From: Candidula unifasciata
Lineage: Eukaryota; Mollusca; Gastropoda; Stylommatophora; Geomitridae
Direction of reading: 5' to 3'
Length of the DNA: 64,000 nt
NCBI GenBank assembly: GCA_905116865.2
Contig: CAJHNH020008112.1
Span: 488,932-552,931, forward strand
Shown here: in pieces, positions 1 to 10,918 of the stretch
Position numbering within the stretch: the stretch's first letter is position 1
Layout of the letters: each line of letters starts with the position of its first letter
Position numbers and translations under genes: made by a program
The notes under the pieces: generated by a model
What the model saw: the letters and a program-made list of their open reading frames with translations, nothing else
What the model was told of the DNA's origin: nothing
Database searches by the model: none

Positions 1-160
1 CACTTGCGATGTAGGCAAGGGGGTCTTTGAGCCTGAGGACAGCAAACTACTGCCTTTATTTTACCACTTGCGATGTAGGCAAGGGGGTCTTTGAGCCTGA
101 GGACAGCAAACTACTGCCTTTATTATAACACTTGCGGTGCCTGAGGACAGCAAACTACTG
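1..160. repeat. 64-bp tandem repeat
   Basis: Two nearly identical 64-bp units (1-64 and 65-128), each starting CACTTGCGATGTAGGCAAGG, then a third unit from 129 with an internal deletion that removes the GATGTAGGCAAGGGGGTCTT part. The third copy runs into the 3' part of SINE family B, so the unit contains a piece of that SINE (CAGCAAACTACTG). The array may continue to the left of the window. Confidence 0.9.
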
Positions 161-262
161 AAAGTAAAATTTGCCTAGAATACCCAAAATAGCCCCCCAA
201 AAAATGCTGGGGTTGGTTCTGCAACATCCTGTAAAGGATACACAACTAAGTAGCAATCCTAA
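145..262 (+). mobile_element. SINE family B, 3' part
   Basis: From CAGCAAACTACTG through TTTGCCTAGAATACCC to GGTTCTGCAACATCCTGTAA, this matches the 3' half of family B (compare 32966-33200 read in reverse). The tRNA-like head is missing. Confidence 0.7.
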
Positions 263-379
263 GGAGCTGCAGATGAATAGTTAAGAATACTGGGATTCAA
301 TCCAGGAGACCCAGATTTAAATTCTTGGTATCTGCCTGCAGGGTCCAAGGCCCTATTGTAAATTAATTTAAGTTATCAC

Positions 380-590
380 CAAGAGAGGAGCGGCTGGCTA
401 AACGGTTAAGAATGCAGGGCTCTCATTTCAGGTTGAGGATTCTTTTCTGTTTCGGGCAAAAAACAAATCCTTACTTGCACAGTCCATGGTGACAGCACTA
501 GCCATGACCTTCAACCTCAGGCTCAGAGACCCTCTGCCTACACAGCAAATGCCTTGATGCCCAAAACAGTAAAAGAGGAAGTAAAGAAGA
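380..590 (+). mobile_element. SINE family C copy with tRNA-like head
   Basis: A head with an A-box-like CTGGCTAAACGG and a degraded B box (AGGTTGAGGATTC) is followed by a body (ACAGTCCATGGTGACAGCAC, then CTAGCCATGA). The same body recurs at 7742-7935. I infer a tRNA-derived SINE and see no clear flanking duplication. Confidence 0.6.
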
Positions 591-1214
591 AGAAGAGTGC
601 TAACAAGAAGAGGAATCCTCTGCAAGGTTATGCATTTTTCCTGTCTGGGCAAAATAAAAATCCTAACCTATACATAGAGCTGTAATAACAGCATTTAGGG
701 ACCTTGGGCAAACCTGTGTGTTGGTACCCCTCTGAAAACCACTTACAGGAATTAAATCTGTATTTAGGGAGAGTCACTTCACATACACAGATTAGCACAG
801 GGTCTCTATTCTCATGGGGCAAAGGTGGCTACCCGGCATATCAGACTAACCCCTTGATGTCACAGCTTCAGCACACTTCCCTTATGCATCTACAGCAACA
901 GCCATCAAACATCCCAATGTCCTGCGAGTATTACATTTACTTTCATCATCACTCCAGGACTAGCTGTTTGTTCACTAGTTTTTCAACAGTGAGGGACATT
1001 GGGTTGATTCATTTTTAAACCATAATGGGCTCTAGAACCACACAGGGAGTCAACTGTAATGAGAGTGACACTGTAAAAGGGACCTGCTACATGACTGAAG
1101 AGCCAAGGGGACAAAACCCAGTGCCTGTAAACAACAATCCAAGGTGAACTAAAACTGAGGGAGATCAGTACTATCATTGTTTCATTAGTGTCATAGCTGA
1201 TGACTTTTTATCAA
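591..1214. other. intronic sequence, nothing recognised
   Basis: Complex sequence with no coding signal beyond short chance frames and no recognisable repeat. Confidence 0.5.
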
Positions 1215-1395
1215 GCCAAACCAATCAATAGGCTGGAGGTTGCAACGGCTTCACATTTGCCTGCTAACCCAAAGGTCTAGGGTTCAAATCCATTTCAAAC
1301 CTGTGTGGGTTCACTTGGTGAATGATGAGGTCAACATCATGCTGGCTCCCTTCACTTCCCAGGACTTTACCTAATACCCACACTCTAAAGCAATA
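1215..1395 (+). mobile_element. diverged SINE family A copy
   Basis: A B-box-like GGGTTCAAATCC is followed by family A landmarks in order: GTGGGTTCACTTGG, AACATCATGCTGGCT, TTCACTTCCCAGGACTTTAC, ATACCCAC. Strongly diverged. It is followed by an A-rich tract near 1410-1426. Confidence 0.45.
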
Positions 1396-1439
1396 TCAGC
1401 CTAAAAGCTAAAAAAAAAAAAAAAAAGTTAGTTTCGTAT

Positions 1440-1615
1440 CCCTTACAGTATGTTGCAGTTGTTGTGGTTTTCTAGGCAAATTTTACTGTCAATAGTTTGC
1501 CATTGCTCTTGAACGGTCAGCTCTTGGTACCACTTATGAAACCAATGCAAGATAAACCGTCCACAACTGGGATTGAACCCAGCACCCTGCAGCTCCCACA
1601 ATATCAAGTTTTATT
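1440..1615 (-). mobile_element. SINE family B copy
   Basis: Reads on the minus strand from a B-box-like region (rc of GGGATTGAACCCAGCA) into the family body (rc of TAGTTTGCCATTGC, rc of GTGGTTTTCTAGGCAAATTT). The tRNA head is partly lost. Confidence 0.65.
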
Positions 1616-2194
1616 TGAAACTGTATCTTTAAATTACAAAGTCAACAGTCACCTATTTTCTAAAGTGCACAGCAATTTCAGAGAATCTAGCAAGCTCAAT
1701 AAGGGATACACAAGCATTGCAGCATAAAATGTCAAAGCATCTGAACACCAAGAAGCCACCACACTCAGAGAAACACAGTTGCACACTGGCATGCAAAACA
1801 AAAGAAATGTACTTCACTTATCTAACTGTGAAACTGTGTATTTGTCTGCTTGCACATATATATCTTGCTGTGTGTGTATGTGCATGTGCGATCGCAACAC
1901 TGTAAGGTCTATCCTTTAAAGCCACAATGTCATTAAAATTAAATATGACATATATGACACTTCCACTTTTAATATTAACGTAATCACCATCATACACCAA
2001 CGGCAGTGGCAAACTAGTTGAAAACATTACTGGAAAAAAGCCAGTGCTCATCCTAACTATACAAACATGACGAGAGAACAAATTCTGCAAACTGGATGGT
2101 GTGCGTGCGCACACACGAGTGTGTGCATGTGTGAGTACAAGTGAGGGCATGTATGTAAAAAATTAAGTGGAAAAAATTATACTAATCCAAAGCC
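1616..2194. other. intronic sequence with short TG-rich patches
   Basis: No gene or known repeat seen. Degenerate TG/CA-rich stretches occur near 1868-1890 and 2097-2135. Confidence 0.5.
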
Positions 2195-2545
2195 ATTTGG
2201 TGTAAACTAGTGTCGTCAGCAACTACATATTGAGGGATATACAGAGGAGGGGTTCTGAACACTAATGGACTAAATGGCTCGATGTTCAGTGCGGATGATC
2301 TGTTGACTAACATACTTTGAATTCTACATGCAAAAATACAGCAGCTTTAGGAGCAATAACTGATTACTTAATGATAACACGCTTTTTAAAAACCACACTG
2401 GAGGGAAAGGCTGAAGGCAAGAGAGCAAGAGGTGGGCAACAATACAAGAGGGAGGACAATATCAAAAGATGGATGAACAGCAGTCTGAGAGAGTGTACAA
2501 CCAGAGCGTGGTGGAGATTTATTGCAGCTGTCTTTCACTGCGGAA
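2195..2545 (+). mobile_element. LINE 3' fragment (non-LTR ORF2 C-terminus)
   Basis: The frame at 2386-2530 gives EGKAEGKRARGGQQYKRED followed by NIKRWMNSS, resembling the Arg/Gly-rich tail (GK.EGKRGRGRQR..D-I..W) that ends many APE-type non-LTR ORF2 proteins. The part before it, 2205-2310, resembles 3560-3660 (GTCATCAGC, then ATGGACTGAATGATTTGATG), so both may be pieces of the same element type. Fragmentary; no catalytic reverse-transcriptase motif is present. Confidence 0.5.
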
Positions 2546-2949
2546 GTGGCACCTGACTGATTGATTGATCATTTAATGGCATGGGTCATTACATTTCTAC
2601 AGCCCCTCATGTTATGTTATCACAATCAACGTCTTTGCATACTGGGCATCACCATGTGTTCTCAGTCCTCCCATGCAGAAGCCACTCCAAGGTACCTCTA
2701 CTGATTGTTCCCAAGAGGAGTTGGTTATAGTATCTCCTATCTTTACCTTGAAGACTACATAGATGTGCTTCACCGGGCTAAACACCTCAGTCATGCAGTC
2801 ATGTTAGCATCAGAGATTTGGCATTATCCTCCAACCTAGACTGTACAGCGTTGATGATATCAGCTCTGTCCATACTTTCTTTTCCATACATCAGTTCAGC
2901 TGTCACCACATGTTCCGGTGTCACTCTTCATATAAGGCCATAATTATAA

Positions 2950-3320
2950 CTTCCTTTTTATGATCTACTGATCTCAATGATAAGTTGCCCTCTTGTCCCA
3001 GGGCATGCGGGTGTGAAAGGCAATGAGAGAGCAGACGCCATGGCTGGCAGTGTGTCTATCAGGAATAGGCCATCAATGGACAGGAGAGACATTATCAAGC
3101 CATACAGGAGACTAAATGCTGTAAAGCTTTTAATTTCATTGAAAATGATTTCTCACAGAACAGACTGCATATCCTGGGTTTACCAATTAGAGCAGCGAGA
3201 CATGAAAACCATGTGGGAGCCTCCCGTTGCCTAAAAACACTGGAAGACATACTTCAGGAGGAGACTGGAGATCGGAGCATTTATGGTCATAAGTGACGAA
3301 GATGATCTTTAACTGAACAA
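2950..3320 (+). mobile_element. LINE fragment with RNase H-like motif
   Basis: The frame from 2977 encodes VPGHAGVKGNERADAMAG. This is the diagnostic (W)VPGHxGxxGNExAD motif of the RNase H domain found in I/Jockey-group non-LTR retrotransposons. The His and the Asp of NERAD belong to the RNase H active-site region. The domain is decapitated, with no upstream RNase H motifs in frame, and a stop follows at about 3234. It is a dead fragment rather than a host RNase H. Confidence 0.75.
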
Positions 3321-3559
3321 TGAACAATGTTCTTTTTTCACGGTCTCTTTTACAACATTTAAGTTTCTGTGGCTTAGAAGTTAGTGAAATGGTTTTACAA
3401 TGCAGCGTCCACATTTAGCATGGTTCACTTCATGCTGCGGTGACCGTGACTACGAATCTGCAACCATGTCCAGACTGCAAGAACAGCAAGTTAAAAAGGG
3501 TTTGGCCAAAAAACAGCACTATGCAGAAAGCCAAATAAACAGAGGAAACCAACATAAAA

Positions 3560-3665
3560 CTGGTGTCATCAGCCACTACACACTGTGGAATTTTTTAGAC
3601 GGGATGCAAGCATTTATGGACTGAATGATTTGATGCGCAGTTAGTATAATCTGTCGACTAACTCA
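3560..3665 (+). repeat. repeat shared with 2205-2310
   Basis: GTGTCATCAGCCACTACACA, then ATGGACTGAATG and TCTGTCGACTAAC, parallels GTGTCGTCAGCAACTACATA ... ATGGACTAAATG ... TCTGTTGACTAAC. Two diverged copies of one interspersed repeat about 1.35 kb apart. Confidence 0.55.
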
Positions 3666-3781
3666 ACAACTGGCGGCAGTTTAGAAAAACATCATTCTCA
3701 CGGCTTTCAGATAGTTTTATGAGAGTCGCACCATGGAAGAGATTGAGGCCTCACCACACAATATTCCCAAAGTAAACAGTA

Positions 3782-3866
3782 CACATGTTGCAGGTGACCT
3801 CTGACATGTTGCAGCTGACCTCTGACATGTTGCAGCTGACCTCTGACATGTTGCAGCTGACCTCTG
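3782..3866. repeat. 21-bp tandem repeat
   Basis: Four copies of ACATGTTGCAGCTGACCTCTG with few changes. Confidence 0.9.
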
Positions 3867-4195
3867 TTGTGGAGATGCCCCCCACCTTTCCTTAAATATT
3901 TTGATTATTCAGTGTGGTTGTTCACTGCCCTACCTCAACCCAAACACTATTGCCTTTTTAAAAAAAAAACTTCTCACATAAATGTGTGTGACTCATCAAG
4001 AAGAAATATAACGAACACACAGCAAAAGGGAGGATCATGCAAAAGATCAACTGATAAAACACAGAACAAGCACAAAGAATCTTTACCAACACTTTCATGA
4101 AGTAACTGGAGGCAGAGGAGGAGGACAAGGGGAAGGTGGAGGAGGAGAAGTAAAAGAAGGTCAGATATCTGCTAATTAGAAGACCTGTTGTGAAC

Positions 4196-4300
4196 AGTAC
4201 AGCAATGTGATCAGTGCAGCAATGTGATCAGTGCAGCAATGTGATCAGTGCAGCAATATGATCAGTGCAGCAATGTGATCAGTGCAGCAATGTGATCAGG
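4196..4300. repeat. 17-bp tandem repeat
   Basis: About six copies of a unit like CAGTGCAGCAATGTGAT. Each unit contains TGATCA. Confidence 0.9.
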
Positions 4301-4475
4301 TGATTTCAACACCAGCATGTGAGCTGAACAACTTAATTATGAAAATGGTGGTCAGAAGAAGGACATTATGTTTTTTTAATGTACCAGGAACTACTCTTTT
4401 TACAAAACCCCATGCTTTACAAAATAATTTATGAACTCTACAGTACCAGTAAATGCTAAATAAGTGAAAGGTAAT

Positions 4476-4560
4476 GTCCCGGGAAGTAAAGACAGCCGAC
4501 ATGACGTTGACCACATTACCTACCGAGTACTGACTGGTCTATTAAAAAAATACAATTTTA
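4476..4560 (+). mobile_element. SINE family A, 3' fragment
   Basis: TCCCGGGAAGTAAAGACAGC, then GACCACATTACC and GACTGGTCTATTAAAAAAATA, matches the family A 3' body. The head is absent. Confidence 0.6.
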
Positions 4561-6250
4561 GCATCATATGCCCATTGCATCACTGGCACAAAAAGGGATC
4601 CTATTACTTAACTTAGCTGTAAATTCCACATGGAATATATATGGAAGCTCCGAGTATCTAATAAATATGAATGGGTAGTTTAGAGCATAAGGAAATGTTG
4701 GCAACTAACCTGTGTGATATAAGTAGGATAACTAAAGGACTCCATCAGAGATGTGTGTGAGGTCACTGCTTCTCCATTATCTGCGCTGGTCTATGGAGTA
4801 AAGGCAAAACTGTATTTTCCACGGATCTTCCCATGATCACAGATAACAGCAAGTTATTATAATGCTCACAACTTACCTGTTTCAATCCCTCTAGACAAAT
4901 ATTAATTAACTCCTCTAGTGTTAATTCAACTTTTTTGTAGGAGCGGGGGAGACTCAAAGCTGTTGCAGTTTAGAGAACGAAATCATTTTCAAGTGTTAAA
5001 GTGAATTGCTGCACAACTGCTGATATCAACAGTAATAAGACAAAGATGATGAAGAAATTTTGGGCTTGTTTTGAGTCAAAACAGACAAAGAAACATAAAC
5101 AGTGAAACAGGAAATATGAAATTAGGAGTCTACAATGCACGTCAATGAGACAGCATACAGGTTCCCAATGCATCACTGGCTTTAGAAGGATTCTTTGTTT
5201 CACTCATAAGAAGCAGAAAAACTGTTGGGATAAGTCCCATATGTAACTGTTAAGTTAGCAATGAAATCTACTGTAGCCAACCTCAATTGTGGAGACAGCA
5301 CCTAGGTGACTGATTTAAAATTCTAATTGTCTGGGACTGGTCGCGTACAGTTCGCTGGTATATTAATGATCTGTTAACTGTTCTTTATATACAACACAAA
5401 TATTTAAAAAAAAAAAAAAAAGCAACAGAATCATGCAGTTAATACACAACAATAAACACTAGTATTGTATGCTACCAAAAAAAAAAAAAAAAAAAAAGTT
5501 TGAACTTATAGAGCATATCATGTAATTAACTTCAAATACTACTGAAATGACATAAATTACTTATTTACAACAGCTAAATAAAAGCAATCTGAAAGTTGTC
5601 ATGTTCACATGGAATTAATGTTGTGATTTGCTTTTGGGTTAATAATTTCTACAAAAGAATAAACTTAATATAAGGTGTCAATATTTGCTATCCTAGACAA
5701 TGAGATCACATGTCTTTACTTTTCCTCCGTATAGTTTTTATTAGTTCAGAAGAAAAATAACCCTTTGAATATGAAACTCATTACATTCAAAGAAAACCAC
5801 ACTATTAAGATTCAGTGAGACCAATGCAATCCAAACACTGCAGTTTATCTTCAGAGAAATATGTTTTGTATGAGGTAGCAATGACATTATGGCGCTTCAA
5901 TTTTTTTTAAATGTGAAATGTGGACAACTAAGTTTTCACCTTCCAATATTTATTACTTATTCAAGTTTTCCTTAGGCTATTTTTATGCTTATTCAACCCC
6001 CCCCCCCCCCCCCCCCCCCCCCCAGGCCACACGGGGTGTCACCGCTGAAGGGGTGTTAAAATGACACATAATATATATGTATTTAACATAATAAACTGTG
6101 TGTGTATGTGTGTGTGTGTGTGTGTGGAAATGGGGCCAATGAGAGGAAATATTCTGCACTAGGTATCACCTGACCTTGCTACACAAATGATACTAAGAGT
6201 GCTACAATTTACCCCCCCCCCCCCCCCTCCCCCAAAATATATATATAATT
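4561..6250. other. AT-rich intronic sequence with homopolymer tracts
   Basis: No gene or recognisable transposon. Contains poly-A runs near 5404 and 5475, a poly-C run at about 5998-6023, a TG run near 6100-6124, and a C-rich run near 6213-6232. Confidence 0.5.
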
Positions 6251-6251
6251 T

Positions 6252-6652
6252 GTGCTGCAAATTACCAGTGTCAGACTAGACCATAGTTACTGTTGAGTGG
6301 TATAGATTTGTGTTACAAATTACCAGTGTTAGACTAGACCATAGTTACTGTTGAGTAGTATAGATATGTGTTAGACTAGACCATAGTTACCGTTGAGTAG
6401 TATAGATATGTGTTACAAATTACCAGTGTTAGACCATAGTTACTGTTGAGTTGATATAGATATGTGTTACAAATTACCAGTGTTAGACCATAGTTACTGT
6501 TGAGTTGATATAGATATGTGTTACAAATTACCAGTGTTAGACCATAGTTACTGCTGAGTGGTAAAGAAATGTGTTACAAATTACCAGTGTTAGACCATAG
6601 TTACTGCTGAGTGGTAAAGATATGTGTTACAAATTACCAGTGTCTGATCGGA
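6252..6652. repeat. minisatellite, 55-60-bp unit
   Basis: About seven units built on TGTGTTACAAATTACCAGTG, then TTAGACCATAGTTACTG and TTGAGTGGTATAGATA, with length variants (one unit lacks the ACAAATTACCAGT part). A stray partial unit (GTGTTACAAATTAAGTGTTT) near 7267 sits beyond the SINE/palindrome block, so that block probably landed inside or at the edge of the array. Confidence 0.85.
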
Positions 6653-6708
6653 TTCACTCTTGTCTGATAAACAATGGACTACAGTGTTTGATATATGGTA
6701 AAAAGTTA

Positions 6709-7260
6709 AGTAAAGGACCTTTTTCCATGCCTTTAGGCATATAAGGCATATAGGGCTAGACCTATATTTTTATATGACTAATTGACACAAGATGGGTGAT
6801 GTGGTCAGGGCTATCCTCCGAATAACGGGCACAAAAGATGGCAGCCGCAAAATATCCTTACTAGCCTCAGTCACGTGTCAATTGTGCACTTCCGGCGACT
6901 ACCGCCACGAGTCCCCCACGCCACTCACACGGAGTGGATTGGGGCTAAACTAGATGGCTAGGACTCACGAGCAGCAGCTTCCGCATTTCCTGCAGCTTTG
7001 CTCGTGAGTCCTAGCCATCTAGTTTAGCCCCAATCCACGCCGCTCATGCGGCGTGGGGGACTCCTGGCGGTAGCGGTAGTCACCGGAAAACCACAAATTA
7101 AGTCCCCGGAAGGATATTTTGCAGCCGCCATCTTTTGTGCCCGTTATTTGGAGGATAGCTGTGGTCAGTATCACGTCAGCCGCCTTTACTTCCCAGGACT
7201 GCACCCGGTACCCACTCAAGGCTGGGTTGACCTGGGAGCCAAGGTCATGTTTGAAAAATG
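6709..7260 (-). mobile_element. SINE family A copy, split by a palindromic transposon
   Basis: The family A body (minus orientation) runs from AAGTAAAGGACC through GACCTATATTTTTATATGAC and GATGGGTGATGTGGTCAG, is interrupted at 6809-7159, and resumes with TGTGGTCAGTATCACGTCAG, CCTTTACTTCCCAGGACTGC and GGCTGGGTTGACCTGGGAGC. The tRNA-like head, expected at the right end, is missing. Confidence 0.85.
6809..7159. mobile_element. palindromic (foldback) DNA transposon, MULE-like by TSD length
   Basis: A 351-bp element made of two arms of about 160 bp (6809-6973 and 6999-7159) in inverted orientation around a short GC-rich loop. The termini read GCTATCCTCC on both strands. Inner arm ends match well (GACTCACGAGCA versus TGCTCGTGAGTC), as do outer parts (CACAAAAGATGGC versus GCCATCTTTTGTG). 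It is flanked by a perfect 9-bp duplication TGTGGTCAG (6800-6808 and 7160-7168) within a SINE. Long inverted arms plus a 9-bp duplication suggest a Mutator-like or foldback non-autonomous element. It has no coding capacity. Short frames inside it are shadows. Confidence 0.8.
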
Positions 7261-7467
7261 ATATATGGTGAGTGTTACAAATTAAGTGTTTACAGTCAAA
7301 GCCAGGATTCAACACCTGGTGAACTTCTAGAAATCATTAATGTGTTAAAACCAACATGACCAAGAAAGCACACAAAAGCATGCTCTTTAAAGAAAAAAAC
7401 TACATGAAAAAAAACCACCCTCACACAGAATGACAATACTAACAAAGAGATTAATTATGATGCCTAC

Positions 7468-7656
7468 CTCAAATTTGTCTGCTCTCACTGCTTTGGCTGC
7501 AATCATATTGGCCGGCATCCCTTGGGACATGACAGATGTGGGGTCTGCGCCGCCTGGCATGGGCATCGAGGCAAATGAAGTTAAGTAAGGGCTGTAAGTA
7601 GCAGCAGGTGGCTGCCCAGGGATGTTAGACAATGTCTGGAGGCCAGGGTAGTGTGT
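7468..7656 (-). CDS. mbl: muscleblind internal exon: linker leading into zinc finger 3
   Basis: Third muscleblind exon, 189 nt and 63 codons, phase 0 at both ends. The acceptor TTCTGTCTGTCCACAG precedes 7656 and the donor GAG|GTAGGC follows 7468. Translation runs THYPGLQTLSNIPGQPPAAT, YSPYLTSFASMPMPGGADPT, then ...AAKAVRADKFE. The PYL motif and the closing (R)-[TAS]-D-[RK]-[LF]-E are characteristic of the segment just before finger 3, whose next residues in the family are VCRE. The end at Glu|Val matches the known exon junction. The finger 3/4 exon should be the next one downstream on the minus strand. I looked for it below 7467 and did not find it. An ATG-initiated reading from 7632 that runs on past the donor is an artefact of reading into the intron. 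Confidence 0.93.
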
Positions 7657-7741
7657 CTGTGGACAGACAGAAAAGTTATCAGAGCAAATATTAGACTTTC
7701 TCTGCCCCCAAATTGTATCCTTATTTTTACATAACGTTTTT

Positions 7742-7935
7742 GAGGAGCGACTGGATGAACAGGTAAAAATGCATGCCTCCTATGTGGGACACCAGTGAGG
7801 TTAAGGGGTTTTTCCCTGTCAGTGTCAAAAGCAAAATCATAACCTGCACGCTCAGTGGTGACTGCACTAGCTATGATGCCCTAAATCCTGAGACTCAGAT
7901 ACATCATACCTTAGTCCTGCAAAAGTGGTAAAATA
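7742..7935 (+). mobile_element. SINE family C copy
   Basis: Head-like GAGGAGCGACTGGATGAACA, then AGTGGTGACTGCACTAGCTA and CCTGAGACTCAGAT, parallels 380-590. It lies just upstream (gene sense) of the pre-finger 3 exon, about 85 bp from its acceptor. Confidence 0.6.
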
Positions 7936-8157
7936 CAAGCAGTAATGGCAGTTGTTCTACACATTACTTTAATTCATTTCACAGATATTAGGTTAACTAG
8001 TTATGTCTTGATTAGATTTTATATGCGTCCCAATTACCTTTGTCATTACTAAAACTGCTAACTGACACAGTTTTGAAACTAAACCCCTCTGTACAAGTCA
8101 TCACAAAAGATCTTAATGTATCATGCAGTTCTGATTCTCAACTACTCTGTAGTCTGG

Positions 8158-8540
8158 TCTTGAGACATGGTGTCTGCCTCGAGTGCTAGAGGTTCCGGGT
8201 TCAATCCCCTGTAAGGGCTGGGATTTTTTCAGGTGAACTTGGACTTCTAGTAATTCTCCCTGGTCTCTGGGTAGTGAGATGGGACGCCCGTGTGCATTGT
8301 TGCGTACGTAAAAAAAATCCCTTGGCAGTTGGAAATAAAAAATAGTAGCCTAATGGTGCTGCCTGGGCAAAATTTGGAGTTTAAAATCTACCCAAAGTAT
8401 ATCAGGATTGTCGCCGGTGCTAGAGCCTGTGCACTGTGCTGAGCTTCTTCGGACTCAGACTTGAGTTAGAAGAAAAACGCAGCACTTATGAGTTGCACCC
8501 GGGTGCATGATGTTGATCCGGTGTTCACAACCTCAAACCA
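8158..8540 (+). mobile_element. SINE family D, near full length
   Basis: The tRNA-like head has GGTGTCTGCCTCGAGTGCTA and a clean B box, GGGTTCAATCCCC. The body contains GGTCTCTGGGTAGTGAGATG, GACGCCCGTGTGC, GGGCAAAATTTGGAGT, GTGCTGAGCTTCTTCGGACT and a tail TGATGTTGATCCGGTGTT. A second body copy is at 34808-35100, a head fragment at 35700-35762 and a tail fragment at 32808-32865. Confidence 0.75.
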
Positions 8541-9400
8541 CTCTATGTCATAACTTTAAATCCTACTGTATCACGCATTTTTGAAACCACTCTGCCATGT
8601 TATTTGTTCAATTCCTTATGTCATTCATTTGAGCACTAACCCACTTTGGTTGTGTTAACACTTGTATTTCTTCTAACCCACTCTGTAAAAGTTATCAACT
8701 GAATTAATTCTGTCGTATACAGTTTTGACACTAACAAGCGATGTACATGATATCACTTGAGTTCTCTCTGTCATATACAGTTCTCAAACTAAAATGTACA
8801 AGTTATCAATTGTAAACCTCTCTGTCACACACAGTTTGGACACTAAAATGTATAAGTTTTTACTTGTAATCTATCTGTCACATAGTTTTGACACTACCAA
8901 CTATGTACAAGATACCACTTGTATTTTCCCTGTCACATACAGTCTTACACCTATCCATTCTACCTAAGACATTATTTCAGCTTCTTCTGTATTCTCAGTA
9001 TTACACATTTTATACAGAAACTCATGCTGCCGAAGTTCTGCCGAAGTTATCATATTATTTCTTTTGTCGCAAACAACAGTGACACTAATCCTTTTTGCCC
9101 ATTATCACTTTAATTCCTCCTGCCATTTACATTTTTCCTGACAGTTATCTCCTTCAGCAACTAGAAACCTAGTCTACAATGCAGTGCATCAAAGTTACAT
9201 TTAACTTCATTTAACACCAGTCAATCATGTATTCATTGTGTTATCTTTGTATGTATAATTAAAGGGGAAAATGGTGGTGGAATCAAATCTGGATTTTCTT
9301 ATTAAACTAGAAAAAAACATTTAAAAACATAATGAAGATAAAGTGGGTCTTAAAGCCAGGTCTTCATAATTGTGTTAAATAATCTTATTTCAATCAAGAG
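8541..9400. repeat. degenerate ~60-bp repeat, then unique sequence
   Basis: Between about 8560 and 8950, variants of CTGTCACATACAGTTTTGAC, ACTAA and TGTACAAGTTATCA recur every ~60 bp. This looks like an old, decayed minisatellite. The rest to 9400 shows nothing recognisable. Confidence 0.5.
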
Positions 9401-9499
9401 CTATTTAACGCTATAATTGTCTTTAAAAATAGCACAAATAAAGATTATGTGATAGGGAGAGCAGTAGGCAGGTGCAAGAAAAGATGAAAGGGAGAAAGG

Positions 9500-9672
9500 A
9501 TGGGGGTGGGGGTGTTGTGAGAGAAAGGATAGAGGGGGGGGGGAGGGTTGTGAGAGAAAGGATAGGAGGGGTGGGGGGGGGGGGGGGGGTTGTGAGAGAA
9601 AGGATAGGAGGGGGGGTGTTGTGAGAGAAAGGATGGGGGGGGGGGGGTGTTGTGAGAGAAAGGATAGGGGGA
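9500..9672. repeat. G-rich minisatellite
   Basis: Units of TTGTGAGAGAAAGGATAG separated by variable runs of G with an occasional A or T. The Pro/Ser-rich frames read on the minus strand here come from this repeat and are not a gene. Confidence 0.85.
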
Positions 9673-10069
9673 AATATGAGAGAAGGGGAGGGTTGAGAGG
9701 GAAAGAGGGATGGTTAGATGAAGGGAGACAAAAAGATGCATGAATGGTATAATATATATGTATATAGCAGAGAGAGTATAGTATATATAGTATATAATAA
9801 GTATAGAAATACCTAAGCTTATAAAGGCTGAATAACTGGATGAGTGCATTGCATAAAAGCTCTTGTATGTGCATATGTGGCTGGAGTGGTGTCAAATATT
9901 CAAATACATTACACATACATCAAAATGATTTTCTTCCGAAAAATTGTTCTTCTCTCCGTAACATTTCCTTCTTTCTAATGATAGAAAATAAAATAATTTC
10001 CCCCCGAATGAGTTAAAACACTAGCATCGGAAGAAGGCATGCCTGATTCTTTACCCTCAAAGCCTCATA

Positions 10070-10085
10070 TGCCTGTGCAAATTGT

Positions 10086-10157
<72 letters not shown>

Positions 10158-10182
10158 CCTGATATGCCTGTGCAAATTGTTG

Positions 10183-10226
<44 letters not shown>

Positions 10227-10250
10227 CCTGATATGCCTGTGCAAATTGTG

Positions 10251-10288
<38 letters not shown>

Positions 10289-10458
10289 CCTGATATGCTT
10301 GTGCAAATTGTGATTTATATATATATATATATATAGCCTGATATGCCTGTGCAAATTGTTGATGTATATATATATATATAGCCTCATATGCCTGTGCAAA
10401 TGTTGATGTATACATATATATATATATATATATAGCCTGATATGCATGTGCAAATTGT

Positions 10459-10555
<97 letters not shown>

Positions 10556-10600
10556 ATATATATATATCTATATATATATAATATATATATATATATATAA
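10070..10600. repeat. composite array: 30-bp motif alternating with (TA)n
   Basis: Seven copies of a motif like GCCTGATATGCCTGTGCAAA followed by TTGTTGATG are separated by (TA)n tracts of very different lengths, ending in a long TA tract with occasional ATC/GAT interruptions (10460-10600). Open frames of Ile/Tyr repeats across it are artefacts. Confidence 0.95.
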
Positions 10601-10918
10601 TTAAATTATCATTAAACAGGGATATTATATTACTGATAATTTTGCTCACAGTACCTTCACTATTTTCTGTTTTTATTTATTTATTTATTTTTTAATTTGT
10701 TTTGTAGTATGGTATCTGAGTTCAGCTGTTCAGACTGCTATTCACAAAAGCTAACAGACATGATATTTTAGTATGTAGTACACTCATGACTACCATTATA
10801 ATCAGGTTCTGTAAAGATAAGGGTACTATTTTACTTTGAACCTCCTTTCAAAGCAATGCTACATCCGAAGAAATCACTTTTGGTACTCTAAAAGTGATTT
10901 TGTGTATTCTTGTCTGTA

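Noticed and set aside
2977..3234. Host RNase H gene
   Set aside because: Only the C-terminal GNERAD motif is present, followed by a stop; it fits a LINE remnant better.
7019..7315. Overlapping frames on both strands around 7.0-7.3 kb
   Set aside because: They are translations of the palindromic transposon and SINE body.
9401..9916. Pro/Ser-rich frames on the minus strand
   Set aside because: Produced by the G-rich minisatellite at 9500-9672.
10013..10453. Ile/Tyr repeat frames on both strands
   Set aside because: Translations of (TA)n tracts.
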